Below, piece after piece: positions 36,780-46,419 of a DNA stretch of 64,000 nt. The notes below the pieces were generated by a model that did not search any database, was not told where the DNA came from, and saw nothing but the letters and a program-made list of their open reading frames with translations. Location of the stretch: NCBI RefSeq assembly GCF_022436675.1, contig NZ_JAKUJZ010000001.1, forward strand, positions 605,006-669,005, given 5' to 3'. Source of the DNA: Rheinheimera hassiensis (GTDB lineage: Bacteria; Pseudomonadota; Gammaproteobacteria; Enterobacterales; Alteromonadaceae). The translations under genes and the position numbers were made by a program. The number at the start of each line of letters is the position of its first letter. The first letter of the stretch is position 1.

Positions 36780-39047
36780 ATGGTAGCCAGACTCAACAAG
36801 ATCAGCGCCGCTCTGGCGCTGGTATGCAGCATGCCCCTTATCGCACAGACCAACACAGATGCCACAGCCCCAACTGAAAGCCAGGGTGAAATAGAACAAA
36901 TTGTTGTTACCGGTAAAGCCAGCGGTATGTCTGGTTTTAAAGTTGATACCAGTTACGCCATTACCAATGTGTCAGCCGAAAACATCGGCCGGCTGGCACC
37001 GAAAAGCACCGCTGAATTATTTACCGTAGTGCCTGGCGTATGGGCAGAAAGCTCAGGTGGTATCGCCGGTGCCAATGTGTTTGTGCGCGGTTTTCCCAGC
37101 ACCGGTGATGCGCCGTTTTTAACTATCCAGCTAAACGGCGCGCCGATTTTTCCGCCGCCAACCTTATCTTTTTTAGAAAACTCGTCTATTTTCCGTCTTG
37201 ATGAAACGGTGCACTTTATGGAAGCACTGCGTGGAGGTTCAACGCCGGTGTTGTCGAACGGCCAGCCGGGTTTGACTACTAACTTTCTGCTAAAAGAAGG
37301 CAGCGAAGTCACCGAAGGCCTGGTGAAATTTTCTACCTCCAGCTACGGCCTGCGCCGGGTTGATGGCGTGGTTAGCGGTGAAATTGCTGACCGGCTGTAT
37401 GTTATGGCCGGCGGTTATATCAGCAGCTCAGAAGGCCCGCGCGAAACCGGTTTTAATTCAGAAAAAGGTCATCAGTTTACGGTTAATGTGACCAAAGAGC
37501 TGGATAACGGCAGTATTAATGTGTACACCCGCCAGACTGACGACCACGGTGTATGGCACTTACCGGTAGCACTTAATGCACCGGGCGTAGATAACAACTA
37601 CAGCCAGATTGGCCCGAACAACCGTTTAGGCAGCATTGCCTATGGCCCGGATGGCGAAGAACAAAGCTATGACTTTGGCGACGGCCGCGGCTGGAACGGC
37701 GGCATTACCGGCGGTACCGTCGACTTGGACCTCACCGACAGCTGGCGGTTAATGTACCGCTTTAGCCATATTGAAGGCGAAGCCAATACCTTTGGCCTGG
37801 TGCCGGAAGGTGGCGCCACTACGCTGGGTAACGTAGGGGGCATTAATAGCCCGGTAACCGGCGTTACCAGTGGCGACACTTATGATAACGATACCGTGGT
37901 ACAACAAATTGGCCGCTGGGTGGTGTTAAAAGATATTGAAGCTTTTACCAACGACTTATCTTTCAGCAAAACTACCGACAATGCAGTATTTACGCTGGGC
38001 TACTACGCCACCAACTTCTCGGTACAGGATTGGTGGTCTATCGGTAACCAATCCTGGTTTGTGGTAGAAAAAGGCGGCGAAGAACTAAGTGGCATTGATT
38101 GTAACGATAGCCTGGCCAGCTGCAGCTGGAACTACGATATCGACGCCACCGGCGATGGCGACACCAGTGCCTTTTATGCCGCGGTAGAGTATCAGCTAAA
38201 CGAACAATGGCGGGTAGATGTAGGTGCCCGGCGCGAAAACCATAAAATTACTTATGTGGTCGATGAAGGCTTAACCGGCGATATCAGCAAAGCGGTAAAT
38301 TACGATGAAAGCAAAACTGCCTGGACAGCCGGCGTTAACTGGATGTGGCAGCGCAATATGGGTATGTTCGCCCGGGTTAACAAAGGCAATAAAATGCCGT
38401 TTTTTGATGACTTCCGCGATAACTACGGCGCTTTTGAAAGCGGCGATAAGCTGATTAAAGAAGTTACTCAGTACGAGCTGGGATATAAATGGGCTGAGCA
38501 AAATTACAGCATGTACCTGACAGCCTTTTACAACGAAGTCGACGGCGAGCTGTTTGTATCCCGCCCCGGTGCCCCGGCAGAAGTACTGACCACTGAAGCA
38601 ATGGGTATCGAGTTTGACGCCAACTACCGCGCCGATAACGGCTTTGCAGTAAATCTGAATGCCACTGTGCAGGACACCGAAATTACCAACCACCCGGATC
38701 CATTGGTAGTGGGTAATCAGGCCATCCGCCAGCCGGAATGGATGCTGCGGATAACGCCAAGCTATGGCTTCGATGTAGCTGATATGTACGCTACGGTATA
38801 TGGCACTTTATCATCAGTGGCGGATCGTTACGGTGATAACGCCAATAGCGTGAAACTGGATGGTTACAGCAAAATCGATCTGGGCGTACAGCTGGATATT
38901 ACCCAACAGCTAAAAGCACAGTTATCAGTGGCCAACCTGACCGATAAAGACGGCATTACCGAAGGTGATCCACGCAGCGCAGGCAGCCCGAACGGCCGCT
39001 ATATTATGCCGCGCAGCATCGATTTTAGTATTAGCTACACCTTTTAA
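36780..39047 (+). CDS. TonB-dependent receptor of the disaccharide cassette
   Basis: Outer-membrane active transporter. A signal peptide is followed by a TonB-box-like IEQIVVTG, a plug domain with [23 protein letters not shown] and [15 protein letters not shown], and a barrel ending in [11 protein letters not shown] with terminal aromatic residue. The open frame begins at 36726, but AGGAG stands before the ATG at 36780 (MVARLNK), giving 755 residues. The LacI operators upstream suggest it imports the alpha-glucoside handled by GH65, such as maltodextrin; a substrate cannot be read from sequence. Confidence 0.9.
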   Translation: MVARLNKISAALALVCSMPLIAQTNTDATAPTESQGEIEQIVVTGKASGMSGFKVDTSYAITNVSAENIGRLAPKSTAELFTVVPGVWAESSGGIAGANVFVRGFPSTGDAPFLTIQLNGAPIFPPPTLSFLENSSIFRLDETVHFMEALRGGSTPVLSNGQPGLTTNFLLKEGSEVTEGLVKFSTSSYGLRRVDGVVSGEIADRLYVMAGGYISSSEGPRETGFNSEKGHQFTVNVTKELDNGSINVYTRQTDDHGVWHLPVALNAPGVDNNYSQIGPNNRLGSIAYGPDGEEQSYDFGDGRGWNGGITGGTVDLDLTDSWRLMYRFSHIEGEANTFGLVPEGGATTLGNVGGINSPVTGVTSGDTYDNDTVVQQIGRWVVLKDIEAFTNDLSFSKTTDNAVFTLGYYATNFSVQDWWSIGNQSWFVVEKGGEELSGIDCNDSLASCSWNYDIDATGDGDTSAFYAAVEYQLNEQWRVDVGARRENHKITYVVDEGLTGDISKAVNYDESKTAWTAGVNWMWQRNMGMFARVNKGNKMPFFDDFRDNYGAFESGDKLIKEVTQYELGYKWAEQNYSMYLTAFYNEVDGELFVSRPGAPAEVLTTEAMGIEFDANYRADNGFAVNLNATVQDTEITNHPDPLVVGNQAIRQPEWMLRITPSYGFDVADMYATVYGTLSSVADRYGDNANSVKLDGYSKIDLGVQLDITQQLKAQLSVANLTDKDGITEGDPRSAGSPNGRYIMPRSIDFSISYTF

Positions 39048-39074
39048 CATCCACTCCCTCGTTTCACCCGTATT

Positions 39075-39103
39075 GCCTCCGCTTAGTGCGGAGGCTTTTT
39101 TTT
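39075..39103 (+). terminator. rho-independent terminator of TonB receptor gene
   Basis: GCCTCCGC-TTAGT-GCGGAGGC followed by eight T residues, 28 bases after the receptor stop. Confidence 0.92.
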
Positions 39104-39114
39104 CGTGCCACATA

Positions 39115-39130
39115 GTGTATATTTGTACAG
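39115..39130. promoter_or_regulatory. LexA-like SOS box of uvrA
   Basis: GTGTATATTTGTACAG compares with the consensus CTG-TATATATATA-CAG and differs at the outermost base and a few internal ones. It lies 35 bases before uvrA. uvrA is a classic SOS gene in gammaproteobacteria. Confidence 0.7.
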
Positions 39131-39165
39131 CCTCAATACCTTCATAGTCATAACCGGAAACCACA

Positions 39166-41988
39166 ATGGATAAAATCGATATTCGCGGGGCCCGTACCCA
39201 TAACCTGAAAAATATTTCGCTGACCATTCCGCGCGATAAGTTAATTGTGATCACCGGCTTATCCGGTTCCGGCAAGTCGTCGCTGGCGTTTGATACGCTG
39301 TATGCCGAAGGCCAGCGCCGCTATGTTGAGTCGTTATCCGCTTACGCACGGCAGTTTTTAAGTTTAATGGAAAAGCCCGATGTTGATCATATCGAAGGTT
39401 TATCACCGGCCATTTCAATCGAGCAAAAGTCCACTTCGCATAACCCGCGCTCTACTGTCGGCACCATTACCGAAATCTATGACTATCTCCGTTTATTGTT
39501 TGCCCGCGTCGGCGAGCCGCGTTGCCCCACACATGATTTACCGCTGGCAGCACAAACCATCAGCGAGATGGTCGATAAAGTTACCGCCTTCCCTGAGGGC
39601 ACCAAATTAATGGTGCTGGCGCCGGTGGTGCAGGAGCGCAAAGGCGAACACGTAAAAACGCTGGAAACCTTAGCCGCCCAGGGTTATATCCGTGCCCGGA
39701 TCGACGGCGAAGTCTGTGATTTATCCGACCCGCCAACACTCGACTTACACAAAAAACACACCATTGAAGTAGTGATCGACCGCATTAAAGTGCGTGATGA
39801 TGTAAAAACCCGGCTGGCCGAATCGTTTGAAACTGCGCTGGCATTATCCGGCGGTGTGGCCAAAGTAGCGTTGATGGACGAGCCAAACGCCGCAGAGCTG
39901 GTGTTCTCGGCCAATTTTGCCTGCCCAAGCTGCGGCTATTCGATGGTAGAGCTGGAGCCGCGGTTGTTTTCATTTAACAACCCGGCCGGCGCCTGCCCCA
40001 GCTGTGATGGCCTGGGTATGAAGCAGTACTTTGACCGCAATAAAGTCATTGTCAGCGACGAGCTAAGCCTGGCCGGCGGCGCTATACGCGGTTGGGACAA
40101 ACGCAACTTCTATTATTTCCAGATGCTGAAATCGCTGGCCGAGCACTATGGCTTTGCACTGGATGTACCCTTTAACAGCCTGACCAAGCCCCAGCAAGAC
40201 GCCATTTTACAAGGCAGCGGCAAAACAGTAATAGATTTTAAATACCTGAATGATCGCGGCGATATCGTGCAGCGCAGCCACCCGTTTGAAGGCATTTTGC
40301 CAAATATGGAGCGGCGCTACCGCGAAACCGAATCTAACTCGGTGCGTGAAGAGTTAAGCAAATATCTGGCGCATCAGGCCTGCCCCAGCTGCAACGGCAC
40401 CCGCTTACGCGAAGAGGCCCGCCACGTGTTTATTGGCCAGACTAACCTGCCGCAAATTGTCGAGCTGTCTATTGGTGACTGCATGGCATTTTTCCAGCAA
40501 CTGGCTCTTACCGGCCAGCGCGCACAAATTGCTGAAAAAGTATTAAAAGAAATCCAGGACCGCTTAAGCTTTCTGGTTAACGTGGGCCTTAACTATCTTA
40601 ACCTGTCGCGCAGCGCCGAAACCTTATCCGGCGGCGAAGCCCAGCGTATCCGCTTGGCCAGCCAGATTGGCGCCGGCCTGGTTGGCGTAATGTATGTACT
40701 GGATGAACCTTCTATTGGTTTGCACCAGCGCGATAATGACCGCCTGCTTGGCACCCTGCGCCACCTGCGCGATCTGGGTAATACTGTGATCGTGGTAGAG
40801 CACGATGAAGATGCGGTGCGCATGGCCGACCATATTATTGATATTGGCCCCGGCGCCGGCGTACACGGCGGCCATATTGTGGCCCAAGGTACCCTGGAGC
40901 AGGTAATGGCCGCGCCGGAGTCCTTAACCGGCCAATATTTATCCGGTACGCGAAAAATAGAAGTACCGAAAAAACGCCATAAACCGGGTAAAAAGTGGCT
41001 GCAGGTGCTGGGCGCCAGCGGCAATAACTTAAAAAATGTTGACCTTGCCATCCCGTTTGGCCTGATGACCTGCATCACCGGTGTGTCGGGCTCGGGTAAA
41101 TCTACCCTGATTAATGACACGCTGTTTCGGGTAGCGCACCGGGTACTAAACAAAGGCGAGGGTAACGACCCGGCGGCGCATCGCGAAATTAAAGGCCTGG
41201 ATCACTTTGATAAGGTTATCGATATTGATCAGAGCCCAATCGGCCGTACACCACGCTCTAATGCCGCGACTTATACCGGTATTTTTACCGCCGTACGCGA
41301 GCTGTTTGCCGGCACTCAGGAATCACGCTCACGCGGTTATCAGGTAGGCCGCTTTAGTTTTAACGTTAAAGGCGGCCGCTGTGAAGCCTGCCAGGGTGAT
41401 GGCGTTATTAAGGTAGAAATGCACTTTTTACCCGATGTTTACGTGCCATGCGATGTCTGTAAAGGTAAACGCTACAACCGCGAAACGCTGGAGATTAAAT
41501 ACAAAGGCAAAAATATCCACGAAGTGCTGGATATGACAGTCGAAGACGCTCTGGCTTACTTTGAAGCGATACCGGCAATTAACCGCAAGCTACAAACGCT
41601 GATGGATGTTGGCTTAAGCTATATCAAACTGGGGCAATCCGCCACCACGCTATCGGGTGGTGAAGCGCAACGGGTAAAACTGGCGCGTGAGCTAAGTAAA
41701 CGTGATACCGGTAAAACGCTGTATATTCTGGATGAACCCACCACTGGCCTGCATTTTTACGATATTCAGCAACTGCTGAACGTACTGCACCGGCTGCGTG
41801 ACCACGGCAACACCATAGTAGTGATCGAGCATAATCTGGACGTGATAAAAACCGCTGACTGGATAGTAGACTTAGGCCCCGAAGGCGGCAGCGGCGGCGG
41901 CGAAATACTGATCGCCGGTACGCCAGAGCAAGTTAGCGACTGTGAAAAATCCTACACCGGGCATTACTTAAAGCCGTTGTTAAATTAG
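39166..41988 (+). CDS. uvrA: excinuclease ABC subunit A
   Basis: Damage-recognition ATPase of nucleotide excision repair. It has two ABC modules: Walker [15 protein letters not shown] near residue 31 and [14 protein letters not shown] near residue 640, signatures [14 protein letters not shown] and [14 protein letters not shown], and the zinc modules (CPSC-type at about 253 and 277, and [17 protein letters not shown] near 740). It has 940 residues, exactly the E. coli length. In related genomes it lies next to yajR-ssb; here an 8-kb sugar cassette separates them. Confidence 0.98.
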   Translation: MDKIDIRGARTHNLKNISLTIPRDKLIVITGLSGSGKSSLAFDTLYAEGQRRYVESLSAYARQFLSLMEKPDVDHIEGLSPAISIEQKSTSHNPRSTVGTITEIYDYLRLLFARVGEPRCPTHDLPLAAQTISEMVDKVTAFPEGTKLMVLAPVVQERKGEHVKTLETLAAQGYIRARIDGEVCDLSDPPTLDLHKKHTIEVVIDRIKVRDDVKTRLAESFETALALSGGVAKVALMDEPNAAELVFSANFACPSCGYSMVELEPRLFSFNNPAGACPSCDGLGMKQYFDRNKVIVSDELSLAGGAIRGWDKRNFYYFQMLKSLAEHYGFALDVPFNSLTKPQQDAILQGSGKTVIDFKYLNDRGDIVQRSHPFEGILPNMERRYRETESNSVREELSKYLAHQACPSCNGTRLREEARHVFIGQTNLPQIVELSIGDCMAFFQQLALTGQRAQIAEKVLKEIQDRLSFLVNVGLNYLNLSRSAETLSGGEAQRIRLASQIGAGLVGVMYVLDEPSIGLHQRDNDRLLGTLRHLRDLGNTVIVVEHDEDAVRMADHIIDIGPGAGVHGGHIVAQGTLEQVMAAPESLTGQYLSGTRKIEVPKKRHKPGKKWLQVLGASGNNLKNVDLAIPFGLMTCITGVSGSGKSTLINDTLFRVAHRVLNKGEGNDPAAHREIKGLDHFDKVIDIDQSPIGRTPRSNAATYTGIFTAVRELFAGTQESRSRGYQVGRFSFNVKGGRCEACQGDGVIKVEMHFLPDVYVPCDVCKGKRYNRETLEIKYKGKNIHEVLDMTVEDALAYFEAIPAINRKLQTLMDVGLSYIKLGQSATTLSGGEAQRVKLARELSKRDTGKTLYILDEPTTGLHFYDIQQLLNVLHRLRDHGNTIVVIEHNLDVIKTADWIVDLGPEGGSGGGEILIAGTPEQVSDCEKSYTGHYLKPLLN

Positions 41989-41999
41989 TAGAGCAATAA

Positions 42000-42029
42000 T
42001 TCGACAACATGACGGCAGAGAGTTATCAT
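42000..42029 (+). promoter_or_regulatory. candidate promoter of the toxin-antitoxin pair
   Basis: TTCGAC, 18-base spacer, TATCAT, ending 23 bases before the toxin start. Both hexamers match the sigma-70 consensus only partly. Confidence 0.4.
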
Positions 42030-42052
42030 ATAAAGCAACTAATGAGTCATCT

Positions 42053-42376
42053 ATGAACTGGAAGATAGACTTTTACAAAGGAGTAGATGAACAAATTCTG
42101 GCCATGCCACCGAAGATCCAGGCAAGAATGCTTAAGTTGCTTGAACTGATGGAGCGGCATGGCGCAAATTTAGGCCCGCCGCATACTGATGCTATGGGTG
42201 GTGGTTTATTCGAGATCAGGGCCAAAGCACAGGAAGGTATTGGCCGTGGATTATTCTGTTATTTGCAGGGTAAACACATATACGTATTACATGCCTTTAT
42301 CAAAAAGTCGCAGAAAACGCCAAAGGCGGATCTTGAACTGGCCCGGCAGCGACAACAAGAGGTGCAAAAATTATGA
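42053..42376 (+). CDS. RelE/HigB-type toxin (phage Gp49-like)
   Basis: 107-residue basic protein with the RelE/Gp49-like layout: WKIDFYKGVDEQILAMPPKIQARMLKLLELMERHG, then LGPPHTDAMGGGLFEIRAKAQEGIGRGLFCYLQGKHIYVLHAFIKKSQKTPKADLELARQR. The L-x-E-I/LR..G..R and H-x-F-x-KK-x-x-K-T-P patterns are typical of ribosome-dependent mRNA interferases of the HigB type. It overlaps the downstream antitoxin gene by 4 bases; toxin before antitoxin is the HigBA order. Confidence 0.85.
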   Translation: MNWKIDFYKGVDEQILAMPPKIQARMLKLLELMERHGANLGPPHTDAMGGGLFEIRAKAQEGIGRGLFCYLQGKHIYVLHAFIKKSQKTPKADLELARQRQQEVQKL

Positions 42377-42663
42377 GTCTGCAAAAGTTTAAGCAACGCG
42401 CTTTAGCCAACCCGGAAGTTAAAGCTGAGTATGAACTACTGGAAAGTGAATTTGCTTTTATTGACCAGCTACTGTCTATGCGCACTCAGGCTGGACTTAC
42501 CCAGGCGCAGGTCGCGGAGAAAATGCAAACTCAGAAAAGCAATATCAGCCGTTTAGAACGGGGCAACGCTAACCCCAGTTGGTCTACGTTACTAAAGTAT
42601 GCACATGCCTGCGGCTTTGAGTTGACCATTAAGCCGCTAAAAACCCAAAGCCACAATCACTAA
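42373..42663 (+). CDS. HigA-type antitoxin with XRE HTH domain
   Basis: 96 residues with a helical N-terminal half (SLQKFKQRALANPEVKAEYELLESEFAFIDQLLSMR) and an XRE helix-turn-helix (AGLTQAQVAEKMQTQKSNISRLERGNANPSWSTLLKYAHACGFEL, about residues 39-83). The start overlaps the toxin stop (ATGA). It should neutralise the toxin and autorepress the promoter upstream. Confidence 0.85.
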   Translation: MSLQKFKQRALANPEVKAEYELLESEFAFIDQLLSMRTQAGLTQAQVAEKMQTQKSNISRLERGNANPSWSTLLKYAHACGFELTIKPLKTQSHNH

Positions 42664-42678
42664 ACTTAAAACATGGCT

Positions 42679-43140
42679 CTACAACCAGCGCCTTACCTGC
42701 GTAGTGTAGGATTGATACTCAGCGCCAAACTTCTGTAATAAAAAGCGCTCTTCCGGCGCTATCTGAAACCGGTTCATATACAGCAAAAACAGCGGCAGCA
42801 AAATAAAAGCTGCCGCATTCATTAGGTAACAGGCCAGTGCCGTCAGTAGCAGTAAAAAGCCTAAATACATAGGGTTGCGGCTGTAACGGTAAATACCCCG
42901 CGCCACCAGGCTGGAAGTTTGCTGCGGCACGCGTGGGTCTACCGTGGTATTGGCGCGGCGAAATGCCAATACGCCTGACAGGGCAACCACAACACCAGCA
43001 CCTGCAAAACCGATGGCCAATACCAGCCCCCAAACCGCAGGCAAGGCTAAAGGCGGCACCAGCTGCGCCAGTAGCCACATCGCTAAGGCAAACAGTGCCA
43101 CCAAAACAAGCGGCGGGATTTTAAGTTCAAGGGCATGCAT
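42679..43140 (-). CDS. isoprenylcysteine methyltransferase-like membrane protein
   Basis: 153-residue integral membrane protein with four probable helices. The C-terminal half has the PEMT/ICMT signature RGIYRYSRNPMYLGFLLLL ... APEERFLLQKFGAEYQSYTTQVRRW, which in this family holds the S-adenosylmethionine site. The bacterial substrate is unknown. AGGACGA precedes the start. It converges with the antitoxin gene over 15 bases. Confidence 0.85.
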   Translation of the reverse strand: MHALELKIPPLVLVALFALAMWLLAQLVPPLALPAVWGLVLAIGFAGAGVVVALSGVLAFRRANTTVDPRVPQQTSSLVARGIYRYSRNPMYLGFLLLLTALACYLMNAAAFILLPLFLLYMNRFQIAPEERFLLQKFGAEYQSYTTQVRRWL

Positions 43141-43154
43141 AAATTCGTCCTGTT

Positions 43155-44483
43155 TTATGCTAACGACAACAGGTGTTTGCGTACAGCATGAGTGGTGTAA
43201 TACAGCGGATAAACCAGATGCTGTTGCTCAAGCGGCGACGAACCCTGAGTACCGGCCAGTTTAATGGTTTTAACGGGGTTGCACTTTTCAATATAAGACT
43301 GCAGTGACCTGGCCTTGGTACGCTTACCGCTTTTTACTTCCAGCGGTATGATGTTGCCGGCGCTATCAGCCAGAATAAATTCTATCTCAGCACGGGCATC
43401 GCTCCAGGAAAACGTAGGATCAACGCCCAGCGCGGCCAGCTCCTGCTGGACAAAATTTTCTGCTATATAACCCTTGTAGTCATAATTTTGCTGCTTAATC
43501 TCAAGATAGCTGACCCCCAGCATATGGTTAAGTAAGCCAACATCAAATAAAAACAGCTTAACCATATTATCTTTTTTATAAGCAGCTAACGGGCTGCGCG
43601 GTGTGCCTTCAACAGGATAGTTCTTTAAGATCAGCCGGCACTTCTCCAGCCAGACAATGCCGCTTTCCAGCTCCTGATAACGGGATTTGCGCTCATGCAC
43701 CTGCTTAAACTTAAAGCGTTTAACCGACTCGTCCAATACAGCAGCAAGCTGAGCAGGCACCGCAGTAAACACAGATTCAATCAGGCCGGCATCAACCTTA
43801 CCGGAATATTTACCAAAATCCCGCACATAACCGGCCAGTAAATCGGCATGCACCTGTGATACCGCTTTTACCCGCTCAAGAATGCTTTGTTCAGCCAGCT
43901 TAAACCACAGGCTAACGGCCTCCGGCATACCGCCGGTAAAGTAGTAATCTGTCAGCTTATCAAACAGTTTAGTGTGGGCGGCAGCTGAGTTTTGCCCGGC
44001 ATCAAAAGCGTTTAACAGCACGGCCTCGCCAGAGGCCAGTAAGAACTCGCGGAAGGTTAACGGCCGTAAATTGTATTGCTCAACCTTGCCTACCGGGAAA
44101 GTATTCAGCAAGCCGATATTAGAGCCACTGGCAGCAATAAAAGCCTGCGGGGTTTGCTCGGCAAAGTACTTTAATGCCGTTAACGCACGGGGACATTCAC
44201 CAATTTCATCGAGGATCAGCAGGTCGGTTGCAATATTAAAACGCTGCCCTGTTAACAGCTCGATATTGCTCAGCACATCGGCGGGGCTTAACGAGCCGGC
44301 AAAAGCGTCCTGCATTTGTGGCGACTCAAGAAAATCGATCCGTAGTACCTGCGAAAACTGCTGGCCCAAAAGCACTTGCAGTAAATAGGTTTTACCAGTT
44401 TGTCTGGCACCGTCAATAAGCAGGGGTTTACGCTCAGGTTTCGCTTTCCAGCGCAGCAATTCTGTTAATAACCCGCGTTCCAT
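43155..44483 (-). CDS. AAA ATPase with DUF4143 domain
   Basis: 442-residue protein with an N-terminal AAA_14-type ATPase: Walker A GARQTGKT at residues 25-32 and Walker B LLILDEIGE at 88-96. A C-terminal DUF4143 domain follows, with a nuclease-like DARAEIEFIL...IIPLEVKSG (E-x-K) pattern near residues 370-390, i.e. a possible PD-(D/E)xK fold. The function of this widespread family is not established; it is frequent in accessory and defence islands. AGGTGG precedes the ATG. It lies between the small methyltransferase and the phosphorelay genes. Confidence 0.85.
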   Translation of the reverse strand: MERGLLTELLRWKAKPERKPLLIDGARQTGKTYLLQVLLGQQFSQVLRIDFLESPQMQDAFAGSLSPADVLSNIELLTGQRFNIATDLLILDEIGECPRALTALKYFAEQTPQAFIAASGSNIGLLNTFPVGKVEQYNLRPLTFREFLLASGEAVLLNAFDAGQNSAAAHTKLFDKLTDYYFTGGMPEAVSLWFKLAEQSILERVKAVSQVHADLLAGYVRDFGKYSGKVDAGLIESVFTAVPAQLAAVLDESVKRFKFKQVHERKSRYQELESGIVWLEKCRLILKNYPVEGTPRSPLAAYKKDNMVKLFLFDVGLLNHMLGVSYLEIKQQNYDYKGYIAENFVQQELAALGVDPTFSWSDARAEIEFILADSAGNIIPLEVKSGKRTKARSLQSYIEKCNPVKTIKLAGTQGSSPLEQQHLVYPLYYTTHAVRKHLLSLA

Positions 44484-44519
44484 AACACCACCTTGATGCA
44501 GTCACTTTGTGCCAAAAAT

Positions 44520-44553
44520 ACACTTTTATTTGTCTTTAAGCGCATAAAAGTGT
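44520..44553. repeat. 10-bp inverted repeat upstream of AAA gene
   Basis: ACACTTTTAT at 44520-44529 and ATAAAAGTGT at 44544-44553, perfect arms with a 14-base spacer, 37-70 bases upstream of the AAA start. It may be an operator of an unknown regulator or the promoter region itself. Confidence 0.5.
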
Positions 44554-44709
44554 GCAAACCTTGGGGTATCTAGCAAAATAGTTTTAAAGATCAAGCTGCC
44601 GGCAGTTCAGCAAAGGTTGTGTCGCCAAACTGACCTAACATAAAGTTTTGACAGATTAATCTACGAGATCTTAAAGCTAAGACTGCTAATGTATATATCT
44701 CAATGTTTC

Positions 44710-46419
44710 TCAATTTGGTGAGAACTTAAAATTATTCTGGCTGGCTAAGCGAAGATATTCAGAATCCAGTATTCCAAGGCGCATCCAATTTGAAGCCAAC
44801 TTCGCCATTTCACTAACTGCTCGACTGTATCTTAACTCAGCGACCCACTGGAACTGCTGACTTGTTGGTTGGGATGAAGTAAACATGAAGCTATTTGCAT
44901 CTTGCTTGACAGCAATTACTCTCCCAAGTGCACTGTCAGCCTGGAAAATAAAAGAATTGATTAACGGTCTTTTGTTGTCGAAGTATAGACTTACAAGCTG
45001 ACCATCTAAAGATTTTACGACCAGGCTATAGCCTTTTTGTTTTACGACACCTTCTAAAAATACAAAAGTTTTATCACCTGATAACCTCAATGAGTCGCAG
45101 GCAGGGGTTAAGCACATGAAGTACCTATCTCGCCCTTCAGTATTTAATCTGAGTATCGTTCCCGTAGTCAGAGTTGGTAACCATTTCCCGGTACTTACCA
45201 TAGAACTCAACTCATGCAGCTCTCGCTTCAATGCAACTAAGCGAGAAAACTTATTTTCAATTCTATTAGATTTTTCAATGCTACCTGCAAGGTATTGGCT
45301 GACAGCTACTCGTTTACCGGGAGCAAATGGTTGTTTGCTGTTATTAAGATCAACAAAATCTCTGTCATTAATACCGTTCTTAAGCAAACTTAGGATTGTA
45401 AATTGATCGACTAAGTAAGAAACCCGCAGCGGCTCACCAACTTCATAGTGCGTATTTTTAAAGTGACTTGCGTTAACGTTTAGCCACTTTTTAACTGGTT
45501 CGATATCTAAATATTCATCTGCAACTGTTTCAAAACCAATGGCGTTGTCACATTCCGCCACAAAAAGTTCACGTATAAGCTCTGCCACATCACCGGGGGG
45601 GTTAGTTATAAGTCGGTTCGCCACAAAAGCAGCATCCATTTCGCTCTCAAATCTCGTTACCATGTGATGCATATTCTTGCGAATAGCTCCAGCAGCTGCA
45701 AGCACAAATGAAGGCAACAAACCATCTGCAAACTTCGAAAACAACGTTATAAGCTCACCTGGTAGCCTATCTGCCGAAGTGATGCGTTTGTTCTTCAAGA
45801 CAATAATAGTATCTTTACAATATGCTGAAAAATTCGGTTCTGATGATTTATGAAGGGCTATGCTGTGCTTTTGATATTCAGCAATAACAGCATCTAGCAT
45901 GTGTTCTTGGAGTGTCTCACCCGTGTAAATGCATAAAAGTCTAAGCCGTCCATTGCAGTCCTTGTCTTGCTTAGCAATTTTATCAATCACTTGCAACGTT
46001 AGTGACGGGTCTGAAGGCGTTAAAAACCAGTCGATAATTGTTATATCAGAGAGCCGCGCTGCGGAAACCGCTCTTGATTTTTTACGAGAAGAATCAGTGT
46101 CGTTATCTTCTGGCAGAACAAAAGAACAACTAATGCCATTTTCTATAAAAACGTCGGATATCGTTCGAATATCTATCCGAGCTGGACTGATTGGAGTTTC
46201 TGGTGGCGAAGCTAAGTATTCGTCGCCGTCCATGCCTGTGTTCGAGGAAGATGCTTGAGCACTTTCAGCTGTCGGTGTATTTGCAGAAACTTGTTCAACA
46301 ACCCAAGGCTCATTATCTATTACAACAGCTGTCTTAAGGAACTCTTTAGTCGCTTTACAGATGTGTTGACGCCACTCTTCCTGAGGATCAGCGGTTAATT
46401 CCTTAGCTGCACTATTCAT
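44710..46419 (-). CDS. receiver-domain protein of the GHKL/receiver pair
   Basis: 569 residues from the ATG at 46417-46419, which has GGGAGAG upstream and overlaps the kinase gene by 8 bases (an in-frame ATG at 46437 has no ribosome-binding site). The N-terminal part (about 28-215) looks like a divergent response-regulator receiver: beta-1 TAVVIDNE (acidic pocket at 35-37), phosphoacceptor candidate Asp130 in ITIIDWFL, Thr166 in LLCIYTG and Lys209 in IIVLKNKR. A Ser/Pro/Thr-rich insert fills residues 42-80. The C-terminal part (about 220-569) has no DNA-binding motif that I recognise. I expect it to be the phospho-partner and effector of the neighbouring kinase (inference). No name can be given. 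Confidence 0.8.
   Translation of the reverse strand: MNSAAKELTADPQEEWRQHICKATKEFLKTAVVIDNEPWVVEQVSANTPTAESAQASSSNTGMDGDEYLASPPETPISPARIDIRTISDVFIENGISCSFVLPEDNDTDSSRKKSRAVSAARLSDITIIDWFLTPSDPSLTLQVIDKIAKQDKDCNGRLRLLCIYTGETLQEHMLDAVIAEYQKHSIALHKSSEPNFSAYCKDTIIVLKNKRITSADRLPGELITLFSKFADGLLPSFVLAAAGAIRKNMHHMVTRFESEMDAAFVANRLITNPPGDVAELIRELFVAECDNAIGFETVADEYLDIEPVKKWLNVNASHFKNTHYEVGEPLRVSYLVDQFTILSLLKNGINDRDFVDLNNSKQPFAPGKRVAVSQYLAGSIEKSNRIENKFSRLVALKRELHELSSMVSTGKWLPTLTTGTILRLNTEGRDRYFMCLTPACDSLRLSGDKTFVFLEGVVKQKGYSLVVKSLDGQLVSLYFDNKRPLINSFIFQADSALGRVIAVKQDANSFMFTSSQPTSQQFQWVAELRYSRAVSEMAKLASNWMRLGILDSEYLRLASQNNFKFSPN

Noticed and set aside
40593..41153. 186-codon minus-strand reading frame inside uvrA
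   Set aside because: Antisense to an intact uvrA; no recognisable motif and no ribosome-binding site.
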